Shown piece by piece: positions 1 to 13,112 of a stretch of DNA of 64,000 nt. The number at the start of each line of letters is the position of its first letter. Position 1 is the stretch's first letter. Origin of the DNA: Acorus gramineus. Its lineage: Eukaryota > Streptophyta > Magnoliopsida > Acorales > Acoraceae. Below the pieces are notes generated by a model. That model had not been told where the DNA came from. It worked only from the letters and a program-made list of their open reading frames with translations, and ran no database searches. The translations under genes were made by a program, and so were the position numbers. Location of the stretch: assembly GCA_030737835.1 (NCBI GenBank), contig JAUJYN010000026.1, positions 718,131 through 782,130 on the forward strand, in the 5' to 3' direction.

Positions 1-1442
1 TTCAATTAAAACTTCTTATCATAAACATATCGCCATCTATTATTCAATTTCAAGAGGATTTGTGAAGACTTTCATAAGTGATGGACTTTGTGAACTTTTA
101 TGGACTTTAGAGAGAGAAATATGAAGAAAAATGTCATTTTAAAACCCCACCCAAATGGTGGGATTTTCTTGGACTTTCATTCTAGTATTAAGAACATCTT
201 CTCTTTTTTTTTTTTTTTATACAAAACTCCATTTTTTGCTCATTTGGATTGAAGAATAAGGAGAGAATAAGCAAGTATAAGACCGGATAGTAAAAAAAAT
301 TGTTTATTTGGGGAATTTAGTTGGTATACCAATGCAAGTATAAACTGGTATAATAATATGTGGACTTTTGGAGGATCAATCCCGTCCCAATATGGTTGGG
401 TCCGGGCGGGTTTCGCATTTATCTCGTCTCACTACCTTCCCTATTTATAAACAACAAAAATTTTATGATTATGTTTTTCAATGAGAATAATTAAAAAAAA
501 CTAAACAAAAAATTATATATCCTTATCTATATTAAAATAGTCATAAACCTTATAATAACTTAATTTCGAACCAAACATGGGCTATGAGAGACAATAAAAG
601 TTCATATACAAAAGCCTGCAAAAGTATATGAAAGTTTATATATGAAAGTCTACAAAAGTTTGTAAAAGTCCACTTTTTCTGTAAAAGTCTACAAAGTCTT
701 TGAAAGCCCATCACTTCAATAACGCCCAGAGAAATCCGTCAAAATCTTAATTGACTATCCCTATTAATGATCAGTTGTTGTCTCTCCCTTAATCATCTTT
801 ATGTCCTAGATCTTGGGTGAAATAAAACCCACTAAACGACCATTGAACTAGACATTCAATGTAATTCATAACGAAGAACGGGTTTTCTAAGCTATATAAA
901 AAATACAACAATCAGTTAAACACCTAAATAATTTTTATTTAGCAATATGAACAAAATTAAATAATAGCATGTATCCGAACTGAAAATTATAAACAATTGT
1001 AATATTTTAGTAGAATTACTTCTTGATCCATATACTTAACAATTACAGAAACTAACATTTATATAAGAACTACAACAAAAACTACCAATGTAAATGCCCA
1101 ATGATATAATCTACCATTTACAGAATAGAAACAATAATATCATTTATTATTCTTATAACAATTACAACAAAAATTACAAAAACTATAATTTACATAATAG
1201 ATATGTAATATCATATATGAAACTAAACTAATATAAATTATAGAAATATAATGACCAATTACATAAATGTAATCATTAATTACAGAAATGTAATACTAAT
1301 TTATAGATGGGTGTAGTTTAGGTATAAAAAATGAGGTGGCACATGTCAAGGATAAAAAAAAAAGACCCTTGATCTTTTACTCAAAATTTTAATAAAATTT
1401 AAATATAAATTTAAATAAGATAGAAAACGAACTTCTAGTTAA
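1..1442. other. AT-rich intergenic DNA
   Basis: Low-complexity AT-rich sequence with homopolymer runs. No open frame with recognisable protein similarity and no RNA gene was seen. The stretch at about 600-710 has imperfect short repeats of the type AAAAGTCTACAAAAGTTT, which look like simple-sequence slippage. Confidence 0.6.
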
Positions 1443-2017
1443 GGCTGTTATATCCGAAAAAATATCTGTATTCGAGCCGAATCCGTATCCGAAAATGCAG
1501 AAAATATCCGATATCCAAAAATCCGTATCCGTATCCGAACTAAATTATCCGTATTCAAAAAATTTCAGATCAGATCAGATCGGATATAGCGTATATCCAA
1601 TTCGAATAATATTCGTATCCGAATTGTTATTTTATTTATATATGTTAGAATTAGTTTCAACCCTTAGTTGAAAATCCAATGGTTTATGATATAGGGAAAA
1701 ACACAAACCTATTTAACAATGTTGGATACTTGTTTAATTAAATTATGATTTGTGTTCTTATGTCTTTGGTAGATATCTATTTAACCATGTTAAGACTTAA
1801 AATTTTATAAATTTTTTATATTTTAATTTGGTTAAGATATTTCGGATATTATTCGAATCCGTATCCGGATTTTCGGATCAGATACGCATATGGATATGTA
1901 TTTTAAAATATCTGTTGAGTAAATAACAAATACAGATATTTTTTCGGATATCCAATTCGAATATGAATATCGAAATGGATCTATCCCATCCGTATTCATT
2001 TGACTGACAAGCCTACT
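1443..2017. repeat. ATCCG/TATCCG-rich repeat, possible MITE
   Basis: The two edges are rich in degenerate TATCCGAATCCG-type motifs on opposite strands (about 1455-1620 and 1840-1995), giving the block an inverted-repeat character. The outer ends read AAGGCTGTTATATCCG and, on the other strand, AGGCTTGTCAGTC, which resemble hAT-type MITE ends. No clear target-site duplication was found, so the class is uncertain. Confidence 0.35.
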
Positions 2018-2886
2018 TTCAGCAACAAGCCGATTGAAAAAAAATGGGACGTAAAGCACACGTGAGGGTTGGGAAGGGAGGTTTGATTTGGTTGTGATCA
2101 GTCAATTTCTCGGCTTCGAAACCCGCATAAAATTAAAATCACGGTCCCATTCCTTCGTTCACTCTTTTTCTTTCCTTCTGGTTTTTTTTTTAAATGGATA
2201 TTCTAACCTTCGGTGCAGAGGGTTCTAGTTTAATTTATAACGGGGTTTTGATTATGATAAAAAAAAATGGTTGTCAATTAATTTTTATTTATATTTTAAA
2301 TAAAAAAATGTAAATCTCATCCTATCATATTTTGTGTAGAGTTTTGAAAAAATGAGTTGTCAATTTTTTATTTGATCTTTTTTTAATCATATTTTGGGCT
2401 ACCAAATCCTTTTCCCGTGTTTTTATGTATAAAAAATCAATTGAGTCAAATGTGTTATTAATAATGCATGTTTTAAATATTTTAAAAGTACATATTTATT
2501 TAATGACATAAATTTTCAATAAAAAAATATATGCATATAATCAACATGGATCGCCCTATTTAAAAATACATTAAATCGTGCAAATGACAACATACATCCA
2601 GCATTGCAATCTTTATAATTGGAAAAGCTCATCTTTACTCTGTCGGCTGGGATTTATTTTTAATGGAAAAAATCCATTCAATGAACATTCGCTTCTCTCA
2701 ACAAAATCGCGTGACAAGATTCAATGTACTCGGAATCCTCCGATTGAACTCAATTCAAGAATAATACAACACATTTGCGTGTGTTCCACATGTTCATTTT
2801 CATAAATCTTTCGTAAAAAAAAAATTGATGATTTTTTTTTTTTCGTCTAGACGATTTTTTTGAATGAGATTTGGGATGCTCATAAC
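2018..2886. other. AT-rich intergenic DNA
   Basis: No gene or structured element recognised. Short open frames here have no family resemblance. Confidence 0.5.
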
Positions 2887-3833
2887 TAGGCCTATCAACG
2901 GGTCGGATTTGAATTTGATCGGGGTGGACTCGGACCCGACCCGTGGTAAGACCCGATGGGTCTTGGTCCAACCCAGGACTCGGCGGGTCCGGGGAAATAT
3001 GGACCCGGACTCAGACCCGTCGAACCCGAGTCGGGTCCGGGTCCGACCCGACCCGGATGGTTAGTAAAATAAAATAAAATAATAAGAACTCATGTATTTG
3101 TTTGCCTTATCATTCTATTTGAAATTTTTTGTAATAAAACATTATTGTTAATGAGACTATGCTTGAATATAATTTTATACAATTTAAAAGAAATAAATGA
3201 ATTATTAAACAACATCCAAAACAATAATCACTAACATAAAAAACATATTAACCTAAATAATAAACATAACTAATTATACAAACATTCAAAACAATATTAA
3301 TCTAAACAACATTCAAACAAATAAACACTAACACATTAACCTAAATAATAAACATAAATCATGGAAAAAACTAATTAATTATACAAATGTAAAAGCTAAT
3401 AAGTTAATTGTCTAAAACAAACCGACGACAATTAATTACTAAGTTTATTACATATTAAACAATAAAGTTCTTGCAAGTTGCAACATCAACACAACGAAAA
3501 AAAATGTTATGATTATGATTATGACTTATGATTTACGGGTTTGTTATGATTATGATTTATAAACTTGTGGATACAAAAATAAGTTAAGTAAGAAATAAAA
3601 TTATGTATCAATTAATACTAATGGTCTTATAATATATGAGCATATTTTAATAAAACAATCGGGTCTCGGGTCCAACGGGTCGGGGCGGGGTGGACCCGAC
3701 CTGTTTGTTTGTTCAGGTCTGTCGGGTCCGGTCCAACTTGGGTTGGGTCCAAATCGGATTGGGTATATTACACGTGTAATTGGGGCCAGATCGGATCGAG
3801 TCCGGGTCTGGACCCGACCAGTTGACAGGCCTA
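2887..3833. mobile_element. hAT-like non-autonomous DNA transposon
   Basis: The left end reads TAGGCCTATCAACGGGTCGG. The reverse complement of the right end reads TAGGCCTGTCAACTGGTCGG, giving 18 of 20 identical terminal inverted repeat positions. The flanks are CTCATAAC (2879-2886) and CTCTTGAC (3834-3841), an 8-bp duplication with two mismatches, as expected for an old hAT insertion. GC-rich GGGTCCGGGTC-type motifs occupy both sub-terminal regions, with an AT-rich centre. No transposase frame is present. Confidence 0.6.
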
Positions 3834-3895
3834 CTCTTGACCAACTGTTCCTCTTCTACTGGGTTCTTTTTGTTCTTTTCTAAACACTAAAGACA

Positions 3896-4187
3896 AGTTT
3901 AGTAAGGGATTAAGGTTTTAAGAATAAATTATTCTAATTTTAAAAAATAAAAAATTCATTACGGTTTGCCTGTATTCATATTTGTTAAAATTGAGACAGA
4001 AAGTGAGAATAATTGTTATTTTAACCTTTAAATAGAATAAAAAATCAAAAAAAATTATTTTAAAATAGAGACAATTATCCGTAATTTATCTCAATTATTT
4101 TTATATCAAACAGGATAAAATTGTTCTCTCACATATTTATCCTCACAATTACTTTATATCCCACTACTTATCTTCTTGTCAAACTAA
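3896..4187. mobile_element. MITE, GTTTGGCAAGGGGATAA-type family, diverged copy
   Basis: Ends resemble the well-preserved copy at 16856-17391: the left edge has AGTTTAGTAAGGGATTAAGG and the right edge, on the other strand, has TTAGTTTGACAAGAAGATAA. Interior phrases are shared, such as a stretch with AATTTATTCTTAAAACCTTAA on one strand and one like AATTATTCTCAC on the other. The boundaries are approximate and no target duplication is clear. Confidence 0.45.
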
Positions 4188-6790
4188 CCCCAAGAAAAAA
4201 GAAGAGGCTATGTCGTTTTGATGTTGCTGTATTACGCTACCTCGACTCAGGGATTACATTATTCTATCTGTGGTTGATTTGTTCATAATTCAAATCTTAG
4301 ATGGGGAATCAGTCTCTTTAATCAAATGAGCATTGTGACTCGATGAGGACACGTGGTAAATCATTGTTGGACAAGTGATAACACATGGTGAATCACGATT
4401 GAGTCGATAAGACACATGACGAGTTATGGTTGAACTTATAAAACATGTGATGAGTCATGATTGAAATAGAAGAAATAACACCTACATTTTATTTATAAAA
4501 AAATTATACCTAAACTTTTTTTTTGTATGTTTTTAAAGAAAATAGCTTTAACCCCTCGTTTGGAATAAGAATAAGTCATCGGATAACCTCGAATAAAGGA
4601 AAATAAATGATAAAGTGTGTTTGAAAACATAGAATAACTAAGGATAAAATATGCTAGAATAAACTGATATAAAGTGGTATATGAATTTCAACCAGCCCCT
4701 GGAATTAAAATTAACCGAGGTTATTCCACCCAAAGAATATGTGAGCCCACTGTCAAATTAACTGTCATCACCTCTTATAAATCATATGTCAAATCAACTA
4801 TCATTATTTTTTCACATTTTATAAATCCTTATCCATGCTTTATTCATATTTTATCCAAACAATAAAACATTTATTCTTACGTTTCTTAATAAAAAAATTC
4901 AAAACATAACAAACACAAAATCATTTTATTTTTTATTTATGTTAAAATAAATGTATATTCAAGAATAAATCATATTCTCTTTTAAAGAGAGTAAAGGTTT
5001 TGTATGGTTGCGGAATGAAAAATCACCTGAACCAAAAATAAGTGGCATCATTCGGTTGATTTGTATAAAATATTATTAATTTTGAGATACAGTAATTTAA
5101 AAAATATTATAAGAAAGGCAATGGACCAAGAACAGGCCCAGTGGCACGTGCAACTGTTCTGGGAGTGTGAAACTTCTCATGCGTGCGCATGCGCGTTCGC
5201 CCCTACATGTAATAACAATAAATATTAAATGCTACGAAACAAAAGATCTGATATGGATTACTTTTTTTCTGGGATTCAAAGCTCCCATTCCAAGGCCTGC
5301 CTCTCTATCTATCTATCAATCGTACTTTTGTTTTTGTTTTCCCCACACGCACGCACACTTCTCAAGAAAACCAAAACCTGCCCCCCACAAAACATAATCC
5401 ACACTACACACCAAATTTCAAGATCCACTCTCCCCCGAACCCATCTTAAATGCCCCGACCTTTTATCATCAATGGTTAAAAGAGAAAATACAGTAAGACA
5501 TAATTGTCTCATCTTTTTATCACGAGTGATTATTGAAAAAAATAAATAAATAAAAAAAAAAAGGCTTGATTTTGCTGTAGAGGTCAATCTATAGGCTTTG
5601 AGAAACTCATTAACAGGGATATACAGAGCTTTTTCGAACATAACATCTTTGGAAAGTTATGTTCCTCACTATTTGACTTTTATTATTCTTATTCTTATTA
5701 TTATTATTATTATTTTGTTGAAGTGGGTGGGGGACATCCATCCATCCGTTTATCCTGAACCGTCCAAATAACGGGTCCCTGGCCTACATTGCTGAGGAAG
5801 TTATGGAAGCCAATTGAGATCGGATGGATGTTCCAAAAAAAAGGTGACCAGTGTACAATACAGACGTTGTAATGCACGTTGGTCTGGGTAGGACTATTAA
5901 CACTGTAGGGGGGGGGGGGGACCTGTATTTTCTTTTTGGGTGAGTGCGACACAATGTAACTGTGTTAATCAGTTCATGGCAGAGGCTTATAAGGTCACAC
6001 TCTCTGTCCAATGTCTCTTCACATTTTGAAAATGATCTTTTTTTTTAAAAAAAAATTCTTTTCTAGCTAGCTTTTCGTCCTTTTTGGTATTCTGTAGTTG
6101 GTAGGTCTATAAATTTTTTTCTTTGGAAAGGTCATGTACTTTCTTGTTTTTTCAGTTCCCATTTCTAATTTACACATTGTTTTTATTTTTTTTAAAAAAC
6201 CTAAATTTTATATAATAATGTGTATATATATATATTTTACTCTTTTTAAAAAAATTAAAAAAATTATAATGAGATATACCGCGTTAATGATTACACGTGT
6301 TGATGAGATACATGAGGCTGAAATGAGAATGGAAAAAAAAGAAAGAATATATGTAACATGGTTGTAAGATTTGAAAGGATGAGTTGTCATATTTATATTA
6401 GTTTGGGTCAATTTGTTTTTAATCATATTTTGGATTTCAAATTAAATCATTTCTTTTTGTTACATTTGAAAACTTATGGATGCTATGTCAATGTATCATA
6501 AAATCACTCAACATGTATAGTAGATACTAAATTATGCGATGTAAACTTTATTATGAAAACATACAAAGTGTATGTATATTTTATAATTTTTTTTTATAAA
6601 ACTATATATCTCATTGGATTAGTATATATTTCAAATACAAATCCAAACCATATGCATATGTGAAAGTGATTACTGGAATGACTAGATAATATTTTAAAAT
6701 TTTCTTGGGGTCATTACAAAATGAGAACTGAATTAATGATTTTTTTTGTGGGAGCATATCAAAACTTTTTGAATTAATTTGGAAAAAAAC
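4188..6790. other. AT-rich intergenic DNA
   Basis: No coding or RNA gene recognised. There is an alternating purine-pyrimidine patch (GCGTGCGCATGCGCG) near 5180, a run of 11 G at about 5910, and several ATT/TTA runs. Part of 4545-5000 is repetitive in appearance (multiple GAATAA motifs) but no bounded element could be defined. Confidence 0.5.
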
Positions 6791-7175
6791 TATGCGTTTG
6801 GTTGCGCGATTGCAAAACTGATTCTGTAGAAATCTGGGTTTTAAAACTGATTCTGCAGGAAGCTCACCCCTCTCAGTTTTTTGAAATTACAGCTTTTGGA
6901 TACTATTTGCCTGAAATCTGTGTGCAGGAAGCTGCTACAGTAAAACTGTTTGATTGCACGATTGCAAATGTAGCTTTTGCGATTGCAGGAAGCTGGTTCT
7001 GCAATCGTTCAACCAAACAGTTTTGCAATCGCAGCTTCCTGCAAACAGATTTAATACAAATAGTGCTCAAAAGCTATGATTTGAGAAAGCTGGGGAGAGG
7101 CAGTTTCCTGCGAAATCAGTTTTAAACCCAGCGATTATAAAAAATTAGTTTTACAATCGCGTTACAAAACGCTAC
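6791..7175. mobile_element. MITE with about 30-bp inverted ends
   Basis: The left edge starts GCGTTTGGTTGCGCGATTGC and the right edge on the other strand starts GCGTTTTGTAACGCGATTGT. Similarity continues through AAAACTGATT versus AAAACTAATT. The centre (about 6975-7045) contains a second inverted pair around GCAATCG/CGATTGC and GGAAGCTG/CAGCTTCC, so the RNA would fold extensively. No convincing target duplication could be fixed, so the superfamily is open. Confidence 0.5.
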
Positions 7176-10100
7176 CTAAAAAACTTTGATATGATTTTCA
7201 CTAAACGCTGATCAAATAAATCTTTTAAGAAAATTGATTTTATCACTTTGCACCAAAATAATAAATAAAAACCTAGAATTAGATCTTTGAAAATAGCTTT
7301 TGGAACCAATTAATTTAGAAGCTTAATTTCAAATGCTAATAAATTCGTAATTGATTCCATATACTACCCAAGTAATTTTTGTGTAGTTTTTATTGCACCC
7401 AATACAAGTATCATATTTTTTCCATAAGTATATCTTAGCTTCAATAGTGCACTAAGGTAGTTTGTGGAATTGATGGGTCTGGAGATTTTCTTGTAATCAG
7501 ATTTTCAAAAAGATATAAAGTTCCATATATTTTCTAGAAAACTCCATTACGGTTTATTACTACATATTATCTAAGTTCTCATTTTCTTCAAAAATTCTCT
7601 CACTTAGGAATTTATTTTAAAAAAAGAGTTCGTTGGCACCATTTTAATTTCTAATCAATATATTATTTAAAAAAATATCTATAGTGTCTCCTCCAAAACT
7701 ATTCCCCTTCTATTGTTATTGTTTATGTCATCAATGAAGCTACTTCTTTTAATTGGAAAAAGCTAGGTTATACTGTATGGGCCCCAAATGATAAAGATGT
7801 GCATAAAGTTGTGTATATATTGATTTCTTGAATTTAATTAGGTTGATGAGAGAGTAGCTCATACGCTTTATTAAACACTTTGTACTGCTTTTTTTTTTTT
7901 TGCTAAGAATCTTTAAAATCAATTTTATTTATTTATCAACTAAGGTACATAAGCAACGAGGGTACAAATAGTATTGAAAGCAAATCAGATACGCACCCAG
8001 ATTTATAAGAACGGATCCATGTCATATCTTGTCCAAATTCTAGACCAATCCTGGCAAAGGTATGAGCAATTATATTGTTTTCATATATATAACAAGGATG
8101 GACGCTCTTACATAAAGTCTTTTTACAGTCTCAAATACAATCTTATATGTCTCGTTAGTCATCCATCGAGATGTATACTTTCATAAGTGTGGTATATATA
8201 TCATTAATTTTTTTACATTTGCTAAAAATGAGTCCATTCAATTTGAAATGAAATGATATACATTGTTCATCAAAGCATTTACCTCATCAAATAAAATTTA
8301 CTATTAAAAAAAAAAAAATTTAACACATGTGAAGAGTACTGTCCGTGAGATTGCATTTGAGGTTGTCCTTGACATCATCCATAAAATAAAAATGACATAA
8401 AGGACTTAATAATCCCTTAAAAAAAGATTTCAACAATCACAATTGATTAGAACATAAGTCCTGAATAATCCCAATGTTTTAGTGATTTTTCAAAATGTAA
8501 TTTTATGTGTTTTGTAAGTTGGGTATTTGTTTGTAACTTTGTGTGTTAGGTTTTTAGACCCACATTGGTTAAAGAGAAAAATATTTGGCATTATATAAAG
8601 TGTGGTGTGTATAAAGTAATGTTTACTTTAGGAATGATAAGGTGTTATGCATACGGTGTTTTAGCACCGTCTGCACACGCATACGCACACGCACACGCGT
8701 GATCGTCGCTAGGAGCTGGAGCCTTTTATTTTTGGCTAATTAGACGGTGGAGATCATTCCATCGGATGCAATTTGGACCATCCGAACGGTGGACCTGTCA
8801 GATGTCATGTGCGCCATTGGATCGATCAAGAATCGGTTACACTGATCAAGGGGTGCCATTGCAAGGGTGCATCGGATGGTGCTCGATCTGGGCCGTCGAT
8901 CTTGTAACTGTAGATCCAACGGTCCAGATTGGAGGTGGTTAAGCCTCATGGGATGCCTTGAAAGGGTGCTCCTATGTCTATACATAGACATGATTTCCTA
9001 CCATTCAAATCAATCCAAGAAAAGTTTTCTCTTCTTCCTAAAGTGTGTTATTGTATTGGGTTTTTGCATAGCCTAATACAGGGGTCTTGATTCATTTGGT
9101 TCATCAACAGTATTCGCTCCACTCTCGTCAGTGCAGGCGCTGGTGGAATACTACCTTCGAGTTATCCTATAGATAAATTTGCTGTACCATTTACACACTG
9201 TAGGTGAGGGCAAATATTGCCTTAAGGACAACGACATTATAATGTGACTCGAACGGTGTTCATTTTGAAGTCTGTCAAATTCTCCAACACACCAATGATG
9301 AGCAATATAATACAACTTGAAGGTCTTTATAGTTTCGAGTCCAAATCCTCTTAAACTAACATGTTGCAAGGGTTTGTTGGTGATCATATGTATAGTGAAT
9401 TTTCAAACATTTATATATGTTGAGTTCCTTGTTGAAAAAATTAACAATTAAAGGTCCATTCTCACACCCATGGCCGAAGAATGTGATACCGCTGGTATGA
9501 CACATGATCTCTAGCTTCTAAGGGAAGCATATGCACTATTCTTTTCAATTCCACTAGTGCATTTGTGTAAATATTTTTTGGTACGTGCATTTAGGTCATT
9601 ATAAATCACCATGTTGGAGGTCAAGATTCTCTGGAACAAAATCTAAAATATTAGAAGAACTAACCTCCTTTTCGTTAAAAAAGAAGACTTCCGGAGCTTC
9701 ACGCCTCTCTCTCTTGATTTTTTCAATTAATTAACTATGCAGTGAAATTATGATAATGTCAGGAATAGTCCCACCATTTTTTATTTTCTTTTAAAAGTAT
9801 ATATCTCATTTCATAAAATATTGTATTTTTATAAAAGATAATTTACAATGAATTGTATTTTTATGTATAAAAAAAATTGCATGTTTCATTTTATAAAGCA
9901 TATAAATAAAGATCAGTGTGTAACAACATTTCAAAACTATTTAATTGAATACCTTTATAACACACCCACCACCGAAAGAGGATCCTTTAAACATACATCC
10001 AACTTAAGGCACTCTCTTGGATACACCCAAAAATGTCTTTCTTTCCTTGGATATTGTCTTTTCTAACAAAGCAAGATACAGTGCATTCTCCCCAAACCTA

Positions 10101-12377
10101 ATCACAATCAACTGACCATTAATCTATCATTTCCCCCATAATCATGTGTAATAATCAATCCAAGGTGCTTAAACCAAACCATTTGACTATTATGACACTT
10201 GATGACCAAATCAAACAATAGGACCAATGTACATGGTCACACGCACCTCTCTTCATTAGCAAACAAAGCTCTGAATATTATATATCAATCAATGGTGCCA
10301 TTCTTCAATGATTGCCAGATTATTTTTTTGCACAATACACAGAATCTCCAAGTGGGTCGATCCTTAAAATTAGGGTTAGGGTTCTTCTGGTCACCATCTC
10401 ACACCAATATATTGTATTTGGGCAGCATGTATGAAATCATCTCCCACTCCTCACTAAACTAATCAAGATATTATAGGCCTATTTTGGGTGGCTTTATTTA
10501 TTGAAGGGGGGCACTTTATGCTATCTCTTAAATGTTAGGGTTGAGCTTTAGACCTTGTGAAGTAATGGGTTTCCTTCATTATTATAATTGTTTTTCTTAC
10601 TTTCTAACTTTTGGTCATCTAGGATAGGTTCCTTTTCCCTATCATTATAGGATCTCTCACTACCCCACTATCCAATATACATTTGATAGGCTTCTTTAAT
10701 TAATCTTGGTACTTTGTTATTGTAATTTGATGGTGTCATTATCAACAAACCTCAACAGCAGTTGGTGAGCATATTTTTTTTCTTGGGTTTGAATCTTTGC
10801 TCCTTACCTTTGTGGATTTGTACCTAAAAAGCTAACGCAGATGGACTTTCATGGCCTCAATATTTGCTCCAATGTGTGATCAAAGGCCTTTGATACAAAT
10901 TATTAATCACGATCACATATCTAGTTTTTTGTTAGCAATGTGAAGCTAAAGGGAACCAACCTGTTCAGACATTTAGAGGTTGGTGAAGTGGGCATGTTAG
11001 GGGGGGGCTGATTAGCTTGCCAGATCACTTGTGTCCATGCTTGAATAAAATAAATAAGGCTAATTTTGAAGGATAAGATGGCAGTGGAAAGCGCATGTAA
11101 AACATTCATGTAAACATGGTTATTCTAAATGCAGTCAGTCATACTGATTAAATCTCAGGTGATAACAAATTTTAATAATAGCTTTTCATTGTTCTCTGCA
11201 GTTCCGGGATTCCCTCCATTAAATTCAGAATACTTTACATCAGCTACAAGCCAAGTTTGCATCACAAATATATTACTTAAGTCATTTCCATAGGCCTTGC
11301 TATTTGATTTGATGCAAATGGAATTTTAATTTCCTAATGCAACAGGACAATCAGATAGTAGTTTTGTATTATATCACAAACCCATGTAGGAAGACTAATG
11401 AGAAAAGATTCCAAAACTTATAGGCTCTCCATAACCACTCAACCACATCCATACACATATTATATGCGAACGCCGATCACGCTAATTAAGTAGCAATAAC
11501 AAAATGGGGGTTTTGGTCATCTTGGGTCAAAATCTTCCATCAAAAGTGGCGCCATCGTGACCATAGTCACCATACAAAGTAGAGCTAATTTGCACCTAAT
11601 AGAATAGCTTTAGCTGTTATAGGTAATTAGGTCAAACAGATATGACTTTGGTTTATGTTGAATATAGATCTACAAACAGCTCGAATTCGAATATCGAGGT
11701 TGTGGAGGTCATGACATCATAATCCAGTTAAGATCTTCATGGATGCATGTGCTGTTAGAAAAATGGGACCTCCTATTTTTTGGAAGAGGGAACTAATGAA
11801 AATTAGCTTTAATCCAGTCAATAGTCAAACAAGCATTCATCGTAGAAAGAGACCATGGTCCACTCTTAATTACTTAACAATAAGATCATTAATTATCTGA
11901 TACTACCAATTGATCAAGACATTAAATGTTTTGTCCAAAGAATTGATGGATCATTATAGGCAATTCTTTGAAAACTGATACCAATTGCGACAAATGTTGT
12001 GTTGAAACAATTATAAATAAGAATGAGCATGAACTTCTGACATTCTAGTATATAAGTATATGTTGATGAGATATCAGTAAAAGATCTGACCTGACTTGTT
12101 ACAGCTGGAATTGTATCCACTGCCGAAAGTTGATCAATTCGGTGTGGCTTTCCCATTGACCTCTGGTGGAATAACAAACCAAACTCAATGTATGCCTGAA
12201 TTGACTTCACTGTGCATCAGATCAGTCAACACATGAAGAATAACTAATTACTTATTTTTATAAAGAGTTAGATAAAATAGTTTAATTTTCTATAAAAACA
12301 ATCCTTAGTAGTGACCAGAGAAAAGCAGAGACACTATAACTCTTGATAATAATCACATTAAGAGACTTGAAAACCCT
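7176..12377. other. Intergenic DNA
   Basis: Mostly AT-rich with no supported gene. A higher-GC patch at 8545-9140 is listed separately as a possible LTR relic. A possible tRNA-derived SINE trace (GGGTTTGAATC, B-box-like) occurs near 10790, but its surroundings are too short to support a call. Confidence 0.5.
8545..9140 (+). repeat. Possible LTR relic
   Basis: The segment begins TGTTAGGTTTTTAGACCCAC, has a TATA-like CATTATATAAAG about 45 bp in, and carries typical plant-repeat phrases such as GGGCCGTCGATC. It also has an 8-bp stem with a 2-nt loop at about 8970-8990 (ATGTCTAT-AC-ATAGACAT) and a CACACGCATACG microsatellite near 8675. It looks like a long terminal repeat, but no flanking duplication or internal region was found. 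Confidence 0.28.
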
Positions 12378-12382
12378 CATAG

Positions 12383-13107
12383 TGGAGGGGCAAAAATTCG
12401 CCTTACCAGATTCGGGTAAACGGACTCCGCCTCTCCCGTTCTCCTCCGCTCGAACTCGCCTTGATCCACCGATCAGCCGCTCCTGAACGCCTTCAACACC
12501 GGGAGGGGGGGCGCTTACAGAAGACCCTCCGACACTCAAGTAAGTGAAAGTGGCCAACCAAAAAGGAATAGAAAACAGAGATTGTGCCTACCTCACGAGT
12601 CTGTTCTTGCTTCTTATTTATAGGGGTGATGGAATGATGCTAGGGTTTTGGATCGACCCTCTCCATCGGACGGTCGAGAATCCCTGAATCATTATCCATG
12701 AGACAAAAGATATGCTCTCTGATTTGATCAATTATGGATTAACATATATATTCAGATTCCATGGGGATTTGGTGGACCAAGTTAATAACTATGTGATTTG
12801 ATGATTTGCATGGAATTAATGGGGATTGAATGTTAATAATTATCCCTTAATGCACTGGATTTGTGTGGATCCATGCAATAATTGGATGGATTACTTACTG
12901 ACTTGGTTTGCGGTAATCGGTCGGATCCTCGGGTCGGACCCGTTTCGGATTTGGGTCGGCTGTGCTGTTGCGTCATTGGGCAGTGAGACCGGTCACCAGG
13001 CCCATCAAGATAGGTTCGCGCCCTGCGGGTCGTCAGTTAGTCGGGTCAAACCGGATGGGCTTCGAGATCCGGCCCAGTACTTCCAGCCAGAAAATTTAGC
13101 GCCCACA
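12383..13107 (-). mobile_element. Solo LTR with CATAG target duplication
   Basis: The unit starts TGGAGGGGCAAAAATT and ends AAATTTAGCGCCCACA, so it has TG...CA ends with extended inverted similarity. It is flanked on both sides by CATAG (12378-12382 and 13108-13112). Read on the minus strand it has a TATA box (CTATAAATAAG near 12613-12623), followed by the AGTGTCGGAGGGTCTTCTGT region often seen in gypsy LTRs. There is no internal domain, so this is what unequal LTR recombination leaves behind. Confidence 0.7.
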
Positions 13108-13112
13108 CATAG

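Noticed and set aside
5167..5641. Overlapping frames of 76-110 codons near 5.2-5.6 kb
   Set aside because: No family resemblance, overlap on both strands, and no splice or promoter context.
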